Shown here piece after piece: positions 16,834 through 27,089 of a DNA stretch of 64,000 nucleotides. Below the pieces are notes generated by a model. The model was not told where the DNA came from. It did not search any database and was given only the letters and a program-made list of their open reading frames with translations. Made by a program: the position numbers and the translations under genes. The stretch is taken from NCBI GenBank assembly GCA_966250335.1, contig CBINGZ010000036.1, positions 1 to 64,000 on the forward strand, in the 5' to 3' direction. The stretch's first letter is position 1, and the number at the start of each line of letters is the position of its first letter. This DNA comes from OLB7 sp966250335 (lineage in GTDB: Bacteria; Bacteroidota; Ignavibacteria; OLB7).

Positions 16834-16971
16834 ATCGATCAGAATCGGCTGCATATCGTTCGGATGTAGATCATCATAGCAGTTCACCGGCAGGATAGAC
16901 GATCATCTCCGTAGATAACCGTCGGTCGCATGATTATATCGCGGTTACGACGGTTTACGAAGAGGAAACAG

Positions 16972-16979
16972 CAAATCTA
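16972..16979 (-). promoter_or_regulatory. -7-type promoter element before rimO
   Basis: On the minus strand TAGATTTG matches TAnnTTTG exactly, about 90-140 bases before the possible rimO starts. The nearest upstream TTG is 15 rather than 20 bases away, so the match is partial. The rest of the 284-base divergent gap 16888-17171 shows no other clear structure. Confidence 0.45.
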
Positions 16980-17171
16980 CCTATAAGTTCCTCTCAAGGG
17001 AAAGGGGGATTACACTATCGAGCAATATAGATCGACTGCCGAAAGAGCCCGTGACCGACGCGATGTCGCGAACGGGACCGGGAATATCGGGAGACGACCG
17101 CGCCCCTGTTCGATATGAGGGGAAAAGGTGTACCTTCCTCCGGAAACGACCTGTACGGAACTCCAGGCCAG

Positions 17172-18125
17172 ATGAGCGAACCGCTACCGCTTCACACCGC
17201 ACTCCGCCGGTTCCTCGAATATCTCGAGGTCGAGCGCCGCTATTCGCCGAAGACGATCGAGGCGTACGGCGGCGACCTGGAGAGATTCCACTCCCATCTG
17301 GTGGGGGCTCTCGGGGTCGACATCCCGGACCTCTCCGATGTAACACAACGGGAAGTTCGCGGGTATATCGCCTCACTTCACCGTCGCGGCGAAGCGCGCA
17401 GAAGCATCGCGCGCCGTCTGGCGGCCGTGAAGTCGTTCATGCGGTTCGCCCAGGGGGAGGGGCTGATCGAGGCGAACCCCGCCCGGCTGGTGCAGACCCC
17501 GAAGGCGGAACGGCGCCTGCCGACCGTCCTGAGCGTCGACGAGAGCAGCCGGCTGATGGAGCTTCCCGAACGGACCGACCGCGAGGGGCTCCGCGACGCC
17601 GCCATCCTCGAACTTCTCTACTCCACCGGCATCCGCCGCGACGAGCTCTGCGGGCTTCGTCTGGGAGACCTGAACGAGTACGGCCGCACCGTCAGGGTGA
17701 CCGGAAAGGGGGGGAAGGAGCGGGTGCTCCCGGTCGGCGAGAAGGCGCTGGCGGCGCTCCGGAGCTATATCGCCGTCAGGCGTCCGCAGGCCGGCAGAGA
17801 CCGGGCCGAGGGGGCGGCCGGCGAGAGGATGTTCCTGAGCGCCAGGGGTCTTCCGCTGGATGGAGCCGCCGTCTATCGCATCGTCAGGAAGTACATGAGC
17901 CAGGTGACCGAGCAGAAGAAGAGAAGTCCCCATGTCCTCCGCCATTCGTTCGCCACGCATCTGCTCGACGCGGGGGCGGGGATACGGGAGGTGGGGGAGC
18001 TTCTGGGACATTCATCCCTCACCAGCACGCAGATCTACACGCACGTGACGATAGAGCGACTCAAGGAGGCGTACTCCAGGGCGCATCCGCGCGCCGGGGG
18101 GGATGAAGAAGGGGGGGAGCGATGA
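17172..18125 (+). CDS. Tyrosine recombinase of the XerC/XerD family
   Basis: A 317-residue site-specific recombinase, the right size and layout for XerC/D: an N-terminal SAM-like core-binding domain (residues 1-95), then the catalytic domain. The catalytic set is visible: Arg in YSTGIRRDEL, Lys in GKGGKERVLPVG, His/Arg in HVLRHSFATHLL, His in LLGHSSLTSTQ and the nucleophilic Tyr in QIYTHV. Its standard job is resolving chromosome dimers at dif. There is no sign of phage or integron context. The stop overlaps the next gene by ATGA, coupling it to an outer-membrane protein gene. Confidence 0.93.
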   Translation: MSEPLPLHTALRRFLEYLEVERRYSPKTIEAYGGDLERFHSHLVGALGVDIPDLSDVTQREVRGYIASLHRRGEARRSIARRLAAVKSFMRFAQGEGLIEANPARLVQTPKAERRLPTVLSVDESSRLMELPERTDREGLRDAAILELLYSTGIRRDELCGLRLGDLNEYGRTVRVTGKGGKERVLPVGEKALAALRSYIAVRRPQAGRDRAEGAAGERMFLSARGLPLDGAAVYRIVRKYMSQVTEQKKRSPHVLRHSFATHLLDAGAGIREVGELLGHSSLTSTQIYTHVTIERLKEAYSRAHPRAGGDEEGGER

Positions 18126-18961
18126 CCCTGACCGGCGTCCTCTCCCTTCTCTGCGTCGTCGCCGCGACGGCCGCGGCACAGGGGGAGGATGAGCGTTCCA
18201 GACTCCTCGTCTCCAACGACAGCCTGGACAGGATCGACCCCTACCGGCGTCTCGATATCGTCTCGTTCGGGCTGGAGGTCTTTCCGTCGCCGGGCGGAGG
18301 GGATTTCTTCCAGGAATACGGCAAACTGGGGAGCACCGTCGAAACGCTCGACGCGAACCTGACGCCGACGCTGACGCTGCGGCTGAACGTGTCGCCGGAG
18401 TTCAGGGGGATCGGCTACGGAACTTACCTCGCGAACGGTTTTGTTGACATCTACGACGTCGTCCGGCGGGCTCCGGGGGATACATCCTTCTCCGGCGGAG
18501 AGATTCTTGCCACGGTCGTGGAGAACTTCTCCACCACGGCGATACCGGTGCTCGTGGGGATCGAATATGCGCCGATCACCTCGCAGTTCACCACGTACGT
18601 CGGCGGACTGGTCGGGATCGGGATCACCTCGGTCGACTGGACGACGACGGCACGAGAGCAGCTTCAGGCGGGATATTACAGACCCGGCATCAACGTCCGG
18701 GAGTGGGGAATAGCTCCTGCGGCAAGGGTATATACGGGGGTGGATCTGCGATTCGACCGATTCAACTGGAGGGATAATCCGATCAGAGGAATCTTTCTGG
18801 AAGCCAGTTATACATGGCTTCCGGCCCACCGCGAGTTTTTTTCGGCCCTCATCTCACAGACACGAGGGACATCATCGGTTCCGACCGCGCAGGATGCGAC
18901 GCTTCAACTGGGAGGCTTCACCTTCTCGGCCGGGATCAATCTGCAATTCCTCCGTCGATAG
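18122..18961 (+). CDS. Predicted outer-membrane beta-barrel protein
   Basis: A 279-residue protein with a signal peptide (LTGVLSLLCVVAATAAAQ), then alternating hydrophobic strands, aromatic girdles and a C-terminal strand ending INLQFLRR, as in outer-membrane barrels. Motifs such as VGIEYAPITSQFTTYVGGLVG and RGIFLEASYTW look like transmembrane strands. I do not recognise a named family. The start overlaps the recombinase stop by ATGA, and hpf follows 37 bases later. Confidence 0.65.
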   Translation: MTLTGVLSLLCVVAATAAAQGEDERSRLLVSNDSLDRIDPYRRLDIVSFGLEVFPSPGGGDFFQEYGKLGSTVETLDANLTPTLTLRLNVSPEFRGIGYGTYLANGFVDIYDVVRRAPGDTSFSGGEILATVVENFSTTAIPVLVGIEYAPITSQFTTYVGGLVGIGITSVDWTTTAREQLQAGYYRPGINVREWGIAPAARVYTGVDLRFDRFNWRDNPIRGIFLEASYTWLPAHREFFSALISQTRGTSSVPTAQDATLQLGGFTFSAGINLQFLRR

Positions 18962-18998
18962 GGGGATTGGACATACACATATTCGTGGAGTACTCGTA

Positions 18999-19358
18999 AT
19001 GAACGTAACCTTCACCGCGCGTCATTTCAAGGCGTCGCCGGAGCTTCAGCAGTTCGCCGAGGAGGCGGTCACCGGGCTGGGCCAGCTCTACGGCGGCATC
19101 GTTACGGCGGACATTGTCCTGGAAGATGAAATGAATGCGGACGCCGGCAAGATTGCGGAGGTAAGCCTGCTGGTTTATCGCGACAAGCTCTTTGCAAAGG
19201 AGCGCTCGGACGACTTCCTGAAGTCTATCGCCTTCTGCGTCGAAAAAGTCGAACGTCAGCTCGTCAAATACAAGGAGAAGCTGCACGACGGGCAGCATCC
19301 CCAGCCTCGCATAGAAACCCCGGTCGACGATCTCAACATCGATCTGAACTTCTCCTGA
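18999..19358 (+). CDS. hpf: Ribosome hibernation-promoting factor, short type
   Basis: A 119-residue HPF/RaiA (YfiA-type) protein that binds the 30S decoding region and shuts down or dimerises ribosomes in starvation. It starts MNVTFTARHFKASPELQQF, matching the family pattern of a beta strand, then helix, then long strand (AEVSLLVYRDKLFAKE), then helix. It lacks the C-terminal dimerisation domain of long HPF. It lies after the recombinase and outer-membrane gene and before a strong hairpin terminator. Confidence 0.9.
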   Translation: MNVTFTARHFKASPELQQFAEEAVTGLGQLYGGIVTADIVLEDEMNADAGKIAEVSLLVYRDKLFAKERSDDFLKSIAFCVEKVERQLVKYKEKLHDGQHPQPRIETPVDDLNIDLNFS

Positions 19359-19382
19359 GCGTTATCAGGGCAAGGGAGACTA

Positions 19383-19423
19383 CGGCAGCCGCCTCGGCCT
19401 TACGGTCGCGGCGGCTGCCGTTT
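19383..19423 (+). terminator. Rho-independent-type terminator after hpf
   Basis: Perfect 11-bp arms (cggcagccgcc and ggcggctgccg) with a 16-base loop are followed by ttt, 24 bases after the hpf stop codon. Confidence 0.75.
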
Positions 19424-19503
19424 CCATGCCGTCCCCTCCCTGAAATTGCCGATATTGCCCTCTCTTCGTCCGATCCTTTCGCCCTACATCTATTCCGTTC
19501 CGC

Positions 19504-20529
19504 ATGGGAGCTCTCGATCATATCCAGGAAATCCGCAAGCAGAGCATCACCGTCGGCTTTCTGGCCGATGTCTGCCGCGATCGCTTTCAGCTCCAGCCTC
19601 TGAACGAGGGGGTGGGGCGGGAGAAGCTGATCACCGACCGGAACCTCCACAGGCCGCAGCTCGCGCTCACCGGCTACACCAAGCTCTTCACCTATCACCG
19701 GGTGCAGGTGCTGGGGAACACGGAGATCTACTACCTGCAGAGTCTGAGCCGGGAACGGCGGGAGGAGGCGTTCTCCACTCTGCTCGGGTTCGACGTACCG
19801 TGCCTGATCGTCACGACGGGGAACCCGATCGACCCGCGCCTGATCGAGATCGCCACGGAGCGGGGAGTGGGGATCTTTCAGACCCCTCATGAGACCACCA
19901 AGGCTGTCTATTTCCTGGGGGATTTCCTCGACGATCAGTTCGCCGCCTACTCTCCGATCCATGGGGCGTTCGTCGATGTCTACGGTGTCGGGTTGCTCTT
20001 TATCGGGCGCTCCGGCATCGGCAAAAGCGAGATCGCGCTCGACCTGGTGGAGCGTGGACACCGCCTGGTGGCCGACGATGTGGTCATGGTGACGAGAAAA
20101 GGGGAGGGGATCCTGATGGGATCGGGGACGGCGCTGACGCAGCATTTCATGGAGGTGCGGGGGCTGGGGCTGCTCGACGTGCGCCAGATGTTCGGCATCC
20201 GGGCGATCAGGTTTCAGAAACGGGTGGAGCTGATCGTGGAGCTGGAGGACTGGAACCCGGAGGCGGAGTATACCCGCACCGGGCTCGACGACGCCGAGAC
20301 CTCGCTGCTCGGCATCGACCTCCCGATGGTACGGCTTCCCATATTTCCGGGAAAAAATGTCACGGTTATTGCAGAAGTCATCGCATTGAATTACCTTTTA
20401 AAACACTACGGCTATAACCCGGCAAAAGTCTTTGCCGAAAAGCTTACCGAGGCGATCGCCCGGAAGTCGTCGGCGATGGATTCCTCCGGAGACCGTTCAA
20501 TCCCCTACTTCGAACACGACTTCGAGTAG
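19504..20529 (+). CDS. hprK: HPr kinase/phosphorylase
   Basis: The 341-residue enzyme phosphorylates or dephosphorylates Ser-46-type sites of HPr, linking carbon status to regulation. The N-terminal domain (1-130) precedes the kinase domain with Walker A GRSGIGKSE (168-176), ADDVVMV and the HprK signature MEVRGLGLLDVR, then FPGKNVTVIAEV near the C-terminus. No HPr or PTS gene is in the window. In Bacteroidota-like genomes HprK often occurs without a full sugar PTS. The ATG has no strong ribosome-binding site. Confidence 0.95.
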   Translation: MGALDHIQEIRKQSITVGFLADVCRDRFQLQPLNEGVGREKLITDRNLHRPQLALTGYTKLFTYHRVQVLGNTEIYYLQSLSRERREEAFSTLLGFDVPCLIVTTGNPIDPRLIEIATERGVGIFQTPHETTKAVYFLGDFLDDQFAAYSPIHGAFVDVYGVGLLFIGRSGIGKSEIALDLVERGHRLVADDVVMVTRKGEGILMGSGTALTQHFMEVRGLGLLDVRQMFGIRAIRFQKRVELIVELEDWNPEAEYTRTGLDDAETSLLGIDLPMVRLPIFPGKNVTVIAEVIALNYLLKHYGYNPAKVFAEKLTEAIARKSSAMDSSGDRSIPYFEHDFE

Positions 20530-20596
20530 CCGTCAGGCCTGCATCTCCCGACTCAACCCAGAGAACAACCTCTTTCCATTGAATCTTGGAGCCCGC

Positions 20597-20686
20597 ATGT
20601 ACACTCTCGATTTCGCTCGTCGCCTCTCGTACGCACTCGTCTGGGGAAGTATCCTCGCGGCTGTGATATTTGCGGTGACCGGCTGA
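20597..20686 (+). CDS. Possible 29-residue membrane miniprotein
   Basis: A short frame reads MYTLDFARRLSYALVWGSIL followed by AAVIFAVTG and stops. It is a single hydrophobic helix with a positive N-side, plausible as a small membrane protein. It lies 67 bases after hprK with tggagcc upstream of the ATG. It is too short to judge by composition. Confidence 0.3.
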   Translation: MYTLDFARRLSYALVWGSILAAVIFAVTG

Positions 20687-20942
20687 AGGAGATAGATAGG
20701 ACCCGCCGTCGTAACGCCCATCCTACGAAGTCCATATCCGTTCATCTGTGTCCGCGTCGCGGGGAACTTCATTCCCGTGACGGCAGGGCTTTTCACGTTT
20801 TCACACGAACCGGCGGAGGTAACGACCTCCCTCGACAGGAGTGTACGGTGACGCAGCGCATGCAGGAACAGAACGACTCTCCGACGTCACGGCCGGTCGG
20901 CCGCGGCGCCGTGCGCGCGTCACACGGTCAATCCCCGCTACG
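20687..20942. other. Leader region of the sigma-factor gene
   Basis: The stretch holds a small hairpin (ggaggt-aacg-acctcc, 20815-20830) and an open frame that may extend the sigma factor upstream (GTG at 20841 after agga). No convincing promoter match or separate gene was found. Confidence 0.35.
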
Positions 20943-21749
20943 ATGTCGAGTCCAGCAGCGTCGGTCGCCGCGATCCTCCCCGTCGACATGGAACGGAAAC
21001 GCCCGGCGTTTCACAACCGGACCGGCATGGACGTGAACGCCGTCAGACCGACGTCGCCGGGGACCTCTCCGGTTCAGGGGGAAAAGGGGACCAGGCCGCT
21101 CGCGGCCGGGCAGAGCAACGGCGCCGGGACGAACGGCCAGACCGCCGGCGATATCGGCAACGATCTCATGCTGCTGGTGCAGCGCGGCGATCGCGCGGCC
21201 CTCAACCGTCTCTTCGCGCTCTACAACGGCAGGCTCTTCAATTTCGTCTTCAGGATACTGGGGGATATGGAGAGCGCCGAGGATATCGTGCAGGAGACGT
21301 GGCTCTCCCTCTACGAACGGCGGGAGAGCTATCAGTCGACCTACAAGTTCTCGACCTGGCTCTTCACGATCGGCCGACGCAAGGCGCTCAGCGAACTGCG
21401 GCGGCGCGGCGTCCGCTCGATGGTCCGCTCGCTGACGACCTTCGACGGCGACCGTGAGACGGCCGAGAGCATCGATCCCCCCCAGCGGACCTTCAGCGAT
21501 CCGGAGGGCTCCACCGACAGCGCCATCCTCTCGGCAATGGTCGAGAGGGCCCTGGCGAAGCTCCCGGCGCATCAGCGGGAGGTGGTGATCCTCCGCGATA
21601 TCGAGGGATTCGACAACGAGGAGATCGCGGCCGTGCTCCAGTGGAACCTGAAGCCCGGAGCCGTCCGGAAGCGGGTGTTCGACGCTCGCGAGGCGTTCAG
21701 GCGGGCGATGCTCTCGATAGGATACAAGGAAGAAGATATTGCCGGCTGA
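20943..21749 (+). CDS. ECF-type RNA polymerase sigma factor
   Basis: A sigma-70-family factor with sigma2 (RLFNFVFRILGDMESAEDIV, then QETWLSLYERR) and sigma4 (LAKLPAHQREVVILRDIEGF followed by a helix-turn-helix, EEIAAVLQWNLKPGAVRKRV). There is no sigma1 or sigma3, so it is group 4 (ECF). About 70 residues of low-complexity Pro/Gly/Thr sequence precede sigma2 in this start choice. ATGs at 20988 and 21027 or GTG at 20841 are alternatives and none has a good ribosome-binding site. The next gene encodes a single-pass membrane protein, the usual place for an anti-sigma factor. Confidence 0.85.
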   Translation: MSSPAASVAAILPVDMERKRPAFHNRTGMDVNAVRPTSPGTSPVQGEKGTRPLAAGQSNGAGTNGQTAGDIGNDLMLLVQRGDRAALNRLFALYNGRLFNFVFRILGDMESAEDIVQETWLSLYERRESYQSTYKFSTWLFTIGRRKALSELRRRGVRSMVRSLTTFDGDRETAESIDPPQRTFSDPEGSTDSAILSAMVERALAKLPAHQREVVILRDIEGFDNEEIAAVLQWNLKPGAVRKRVFDAREAFRRAMLSIGYKEEDIAG

Positions 21750-21828
21750 CGAGGCCGGACCCTCCGGGCAACCCCGGAAGAACGATCAATACAATGGCTC
21801 CCGCGGGGAGCACCCATACGTACGCAAG

Positions 21829-22323
21829 ATGAACAAGAGAACAGACGACATGCAGGAGACGCCGGAAGGCTGGCGGGAGTATTCGAGAATGCTCGGAACG
21901 CTCCCCCCGGTGGCCCCTCCTGTCGGCGCCCAGGCGGCGTTCAACGCCCGACTCGATGCGGCCCTCGCCGGCCCGGGACGGCGGACGGCGTGGCTTCGCC
22001 GCTGGTATGGCGCTCCCTCGCTTGCACTCAGCACCTTCGCCGTCGTCGTCTGCCTCCAGTTCTTCACCAGTGACGGCTCCGACCGCGCCGTCAACAGAGC
22101 TCCCGCCTCGGTCATCGACGGCAACGGGGAGAGCCTCAACAAGCCGCGTCGCCCTTCCGCCCGTCGCAACCGCACCCCCGAGCCTGTCGATATCCCCGAG
22201 ATTCAGATCTCCACCCCTCCGGCATCGCTGCACGATTCCGGTCGATTCGATCCCCTGAACCCCAGGCAGGCGTCTCCGCGCGAGGCGAACCCGAATCCGG
22301 GGCCCGGCAGAACCAGATACTGA
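21829..22323 (+). CDS. Single-pass membrane protein, probable anti-sigma partner
   Basis: A 164-residue protein: a soluble N-terminal region (residues 1-50), one membrane helix around residues 60-80 (GAPSLALSTFAVVVCLQFF) and a Pro/Arg-rich periplasmic tail. No zinc-binding HxxxCxxC is present, so it is not a classical ZAS anti-sigma factor. The role is inferred from its position 80 bases after the ECF sigma gene and from its topology. I start at MNKRTDDMQETPEGW. Upstream in-frame sequence looks non-coding. Confidence 0.6.
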   Translation: MNKRTDDMQETPEGWREYSRMLGTLPPVAPPVGAQAAFNARLDAALAGPGRRTAWLRRWYGAPSLALSTFAVVVCLQFFTSDGSDRAVNRAPASVIDGNGESLNKPRRPSARRNRTPEPVDIPEIQISTPPASLHDSGRFDPLNPRQASPREANPNPGPGRTRY

Positions 22324-22653
22324 TGTCGATCTCCGGGGAGAGCCCTCCTTCGATGAGGCCCCTCTCCCCTGAAGATGATTTCTCACATCACGATCCTTCC
22401 TCAGACTTCACGATATAGAGCCGCATCTCGATTCCGATACACAGTATCCCCCTGAGAATCGTCAGATAGAGGGATCCCGCCCCGGGGCGTCCGCGCGGCG
22501 GGGAGTCGGGAGAGGGGAGCGCCACAGCTTCCCCGAAACGGTTTCCCGGCGTTCATCATACTTGAAATCGGTATGGTGAAATGCCCTTCCGCCGCATTAA
22601 CTTAGCGCGCTCTGCGCTCGCAACCTTTCGTGGAATCCTATCAATCCTTTCCT
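22324..22653 (+). other. 330-base intergenic region with a terminator-like hairpin
   Basis: The stretch holds a hairpin with 8-bp arms (ggggagag at 22335-22342 and ctctcccc at 22362-22369), just after the anti-sigma-like gene, without a T-run. The remainder should contain the promoter of the ABC binding-protein gene. TAACTTAG at 22598-22605 is a one-mismatch -7 element without a matching -33. No gene or RNA was recognised. Confidence 0.4.
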
Positions 22654-24468
22654 ATGAACAGACTAATCTCCGAGAGACGCGTCCTTCGATTCGGCGCGGC
22701 CCTTCTCCTCTGCGCGCTGTCGGCATGCGGCGGCGGGAAGGGGGACAAGGACGCCGGGAACGCCGGCGGCGCATCCAAGGATGCCGGCAGCCCGGTCAAC
22801 GGTGACTGGGTGGTGATCCAGGCCCAGGCCGATCCCGAGAACCTCAACTTCATCGTCGGGACCGACACCGACAGCCGGGAGGTCAACACCTATATCCTGG
22901 AGGCGCTGACCCTGCTCGACTACGAGACGCTCCAGCGCATCCCCTGGATCGCCGACTCTCTCCCCACCGTCAGCGAGGACCATCTCACCTACGAGTTCCC
23001 TCTGAGGAAAGACGTCAAGTTCAGCGACGGCCATCCGCTGACCGCAGAGGATTTCATCTTCACGCTGAAGGCGATCAAGAACCCGCATATCGAGAACTCC
23101 CAGATTCTGGCGGGCTACTATGCCGACGTCGACCGCGCCGAGCTGGTCAACGGCGATCCGCATCGTCTCCGCTTCGTGATGAAGAAGCCCTATTTCGTCG
23201 CCGATCAGGTGCTGGGCGAACTTGTCGCGCTTCCGAAGCATGTCTGGGATCCCACGAACCTGAGCGACAAGTACACGTTCGACGAGCTGAACAATATGGA
23301 CCCGAACAAGAACCCGGCGATGACCGAGTTCGCCACGTCGTTCGAGGATATCAAGAAGGCGTTCGATCCGAAGTATATCGTCGGTTCCGGGCCGTACAAG
23401 CTGGAGTCGTTCCGCAGGAACGAGCGGCTGATCCTGGCGAGGAACGACCAGTACTGGAACAACGGCAACCGCTGGGGGAAGCAGTTCCCCGACAAGATCC
23501 TCTTCCGCACGATCCAGGACCAGAACGCCGCCGTCGCGGCGTTGAAGGGGGGAGAGGTCGACGTGGTTCCGGTGATGAACAAGGTGATCTACGTGAACGA
23601 GAAGCCGAGATTCCCGGAGAACTCGCTGAAGCCGGCCGAATACGACTTCCCGACCTACAACTACGTCGGCTACAACGCCCACAACCCGCTCTTCAAGGAT
23701 AAGGCCGTGCGCCAGGCGCTGGCTCGCGTGATCGATCGTGATGCGATCATCAAGAGCGTCTATTTCGACATGGCCCGTCCGGTCCAGGCGCCGGTCTTCG
23801 CCAAGCGCCCGGAGTACGATTCGACCCTGCCGGTCATCAAGTACAATCTCGATGAGGCGAAGAAGATGCTCGCCGCCGCCGGCTGGGCCGATTCCGACGG
23901 CGACGGGACGCTGGACAAGGTGATCGACGGCAAGAAGACCGATTTCGACTTCACGCTGATGTATCCCAACGCCAGCCCGACCGCCCCGGCGATCTCGCTG
24001 ATCCTGCGCGACGCCTTCCAGAAGGTCGGCATCAAGGTGACGACGAGCGCCATCGACTGGGCCCTCTTCCTGAAGCGGACCCGCGACGGCGACTACCAGG
24101 CGTACATCGGCGGCTGGTCGATGGACGTGACCGAGGGTGATCCGTTCCAGCTCTGGCACTCCGCCTCCACGAAGGGGGGCTCCAACTATGTGTTCTTCGA
24201 GAACAAGCAGGCCGACTCGCTCATCATGGCGATCCGGAGCGAGTTCGACGTGGAGAAGCGGCGCGGGCTCTGGAAGGAGTTCCAGTCGATCGTCAACGAG
24301 GAGCAGCCGTACAACTTCCTCGTCATGCCGCTCTTCACCGGAGCGTACCACAACAGGTTCGAGAACGTGAAGTTCTATCCGCCGCGTCCCTGTTATCTGG
24401 CGGGCACCTGGTGGGTTCCCACCACGGCGCGCCGGTACACGGCCCAGAAGCCGGTGGCGGCACGATAA
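22654..24468 (+). CDS. ABC-transporter substrate-binding lipoprotein, oligopeptide type (SBP family 5)
   Basis: A 604-residue lipoprotein with lipobox LSAC after a short signal. The mature protein is a family 5 solute-binding protein (OppA/DppA type). Visible features are the N-terminal LNFIVGTDTDS and ILEALTLLDYET, LRKDVKFSDGHPLTAEDFIF, VGSGPYKLESFRRNERLIL and VRQALARVIDRDAI. A DSDGDG loop near residue 410 may bind calcium. It would capture peptides or nickel-like ligands outside the inner membrane and hand them to the two permeases downstream. The start is MNRLISERRVL at 22654. Confidence 0.92.
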   Translation: MNRLISERRVLRFGAALLLCALSACGGGKGDKDAGNAGGASKDAGSPVNGDWVVIQAQADPENLNFIVGTDTDSREVNTYILEALTLLDYETLQRIPWIADSLPTVSEDHLTYEFPLRKDVKFSDGHPLTAEDFIFTLKAIKNPHIENSQILAGYYADVDRAELVNGDPHRLRFVMKKPYFVADQVLGELVALPKHVWDPTNLSDKYTFDELNNMDPNKNPAMTEFATSFEDIKKAFDPKYIVGSGPYKLESFRRNERLILARNDQYWNNGNRWGKQFPDKILFRTIQDQNAAVAALKGGEVDVVPVMNKVIYVNEKPRFPENSLKPAEYDFPTYNYVGYNAHNPLFKDKAVRQALARVIDRDAIIKSVYFDMARPVQAPVFAKRPEYDSTLPVIKYNLDEAKKMLAAAGWADSDGDGTLDKVIDGKKTDFDFTLMYPNASPTAPAISLILRDAFQKVGIKVTTSAIDWALFLKRTRDGDYQAYIGGWSMDVTEGDPFQLWHSASTKGGSNYVFFENKQADSLIMAIRSEFDVEKRRGLWKEFQSIVNEEQPYNFLVMPLFTGAYHNRFENVKFYPPRPCYLAGTWWVPTTARRYTAQKPVAAR

Positions 24469-24499
24469 CCGTTCCCCCGGTTCCATACTGATCGATATC

Positions 24500-24536
24500 C
24501 TACTGCGCCCATCCGTATCCCGGACGGGCGCAGTAG
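24500..24536 (+). terminator. Long hairpin between binding-protein and permease genes
   Basis: Arms of 16 bases (ctactgcgcccatccg and cggacgggcgcagtag) pair with one mismatch around a 5-base loop. Placed 31 bases after the binding-protein stop, it may partly terminate or stabilise mRNA, giving more binding protein than permease. Confidence 0.6.
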
Positions 24537-24617
24537 CATTTCGCGGCGCGTATTGCGTATCTTGGGGGCCCGACCGATATACGAAGAGACTCAACCCGAC
24601 CGACGGAACGCACGTCT

Positions 24618-25634
24618 ATGGCGACATATATCCTCAAGCGCATTCTTCTGTTCATTCCAACCCTCATCCTGATCACGGTCGTGACGTTCGTGATCAGCCG
24701 TCTGGCTCCCGGAGATCCGGCCGCGCTGAAGGCGGGGGTGGGGCGCGAAGGATCACAGCGGGCGAGTCAGGAGATATCGGCGGAGGCGCTGAAGAGAATC
24801 CGTGAGGACTGGGGGCTGGACAAGCCTCTGCACGAGCAGTACTTCATGTGGGCGTCGAAGATGGCGGTCTTCGATTTCGGCGTGTCGTACAAGGACAACA
24901 GTCCGGTGATCGACAAGATCCTGGAGAGAATGCCGATCACGCTCGTCATGAGCGTCCTCTCGATTCTGGCGGCGTATCTGATCGCCATTCCGATCGGCAT
25001 CTATTCGGCGACGCATCAGAACTCGATGGGGGATCGAATATCGTCATCCCTCCTCTTCATGCTCTACTCGCTCCCCTCGATCTGGACCGCCACGCTCGGC
25101 ATCGTCTACTTTTCGGGGGGCGGGTTGATCGCCAGCATCTTTCCCTCCTCCGGCATCGTCTCCACGGAGGCGGCCGACTGGCCCTTCTGGGACCGGGCGG
25201 TCGACATCCTCTGGCATCTGGCTCTTCCGATGATCATCTACACCTACGGCACGTTCGCCTACATCTCCCGTCAGATGCGCGCGTCGATGCTGGAGGTGGT
25301 CCGTCAGGATTACATCCGGACGGCGAGGGCGAAGGGGCTTCCGGGGAAGGTCGTGGTCTACAAGCATGCGCTCCGGAACTCGCTCATTCCGATCATCACC
25401 TTGCTGGCCGGGCTGCTGCCGAGTCTGATCGGCGGGTCGATCGTGGTGGAGCAGATCTTCACGATCGACGGCATGGGGAAGCTCGCCATCGACGCTCTCT
25501 CCGAACGCGACTATCCGATCATCATGGCCGAGCTGACGCTGACGGCGGTTCTGACGATGATCGGCGTGCTGATGGGGGATATCCTCTATTCGGTCGTCGA
25601 TCCCCGCATCTCCTTCGCAGGGAGAGAGAACTAG
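24618..25634 (+). CDS. ABC-transporter permease, DppB/OppB type
   Basis: A 338-residue inner-membrane protein that starts MATYILKRILLFIPTLILIT, typical of DppB-class permeases, and has about six hydrophobic segments. The cytoplasmic EAA loop is visible around YIRTARAKGLPGKVVVYKHA, followed by LRNSLIPIITLLAG. It is the first of two permeases that pair with the upstream binding lipoprotein. Confidence 0.93.
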   Translation: MATYILKRILLFIPTLILITVVTFVISRLAPGDPAALKAGVGREGSQRASQEISAEALKRIREDWGLDKPLHEQYFMWASKMAVFDFGVSYKDNSPVIDKILERMPITLVMSVLSILAAYLIAIPIGIYSATHQNSMGDRISSSLLFMLYSLPSIWTATLGIVYFSGGGLIASIFPSSGIVSTEAADWPFWDRAVDILWHLALPMIIYTYGTFAYISRQMRASMLEVVRQDYIRTARAKGLPGKVVVYKHALRNSLIPIITLLAGLLPSLIGGSIVVEQIFTIDGMGKLAIDALSERDYPIIMAELTLTAVLTMIGVLMGDILYSVVDPRISFAGREN

Positions 25635-25710
25635 AGCGAGAGAACGGGGGACTCCGATCCGGGGCCGTCACCTTCCGAAGACTTCGATATCTTTTCCGAA
25701 CGCACTCATT

Positions 25711-26838
<1,128 letters not shown>

Positions 26839-27089
26839 TCGGGCGTCCTCATCCGCAGTCTCTTTCCGGGGCGGTGGGGAGGAAGCGTTCGACCATGCTT
26901 CGATTGCCGGAGAGACTTCGGAGAAAACGTTCAGCAGCGCTTCGATCGTGTCAGGAACGGAAAGGGTCGATTGTCCTGAAGAGCGGGCCGGACGACTCTG
27001 TTCGGCCTCTTCCTGCCGCCGTCCTCATCTCTGAAGTCTGTAAAAACGCGATGCGGCGATTATCTCACTCTCTCAATCCCTGTGAGCAC

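Noticed and set aside
22663..24594. 643-codon open frame on the minus strand
   Set aside because: Shadow of the ABC binding-protein gene, which has a lipobox and clear family motifs on the plus strand.
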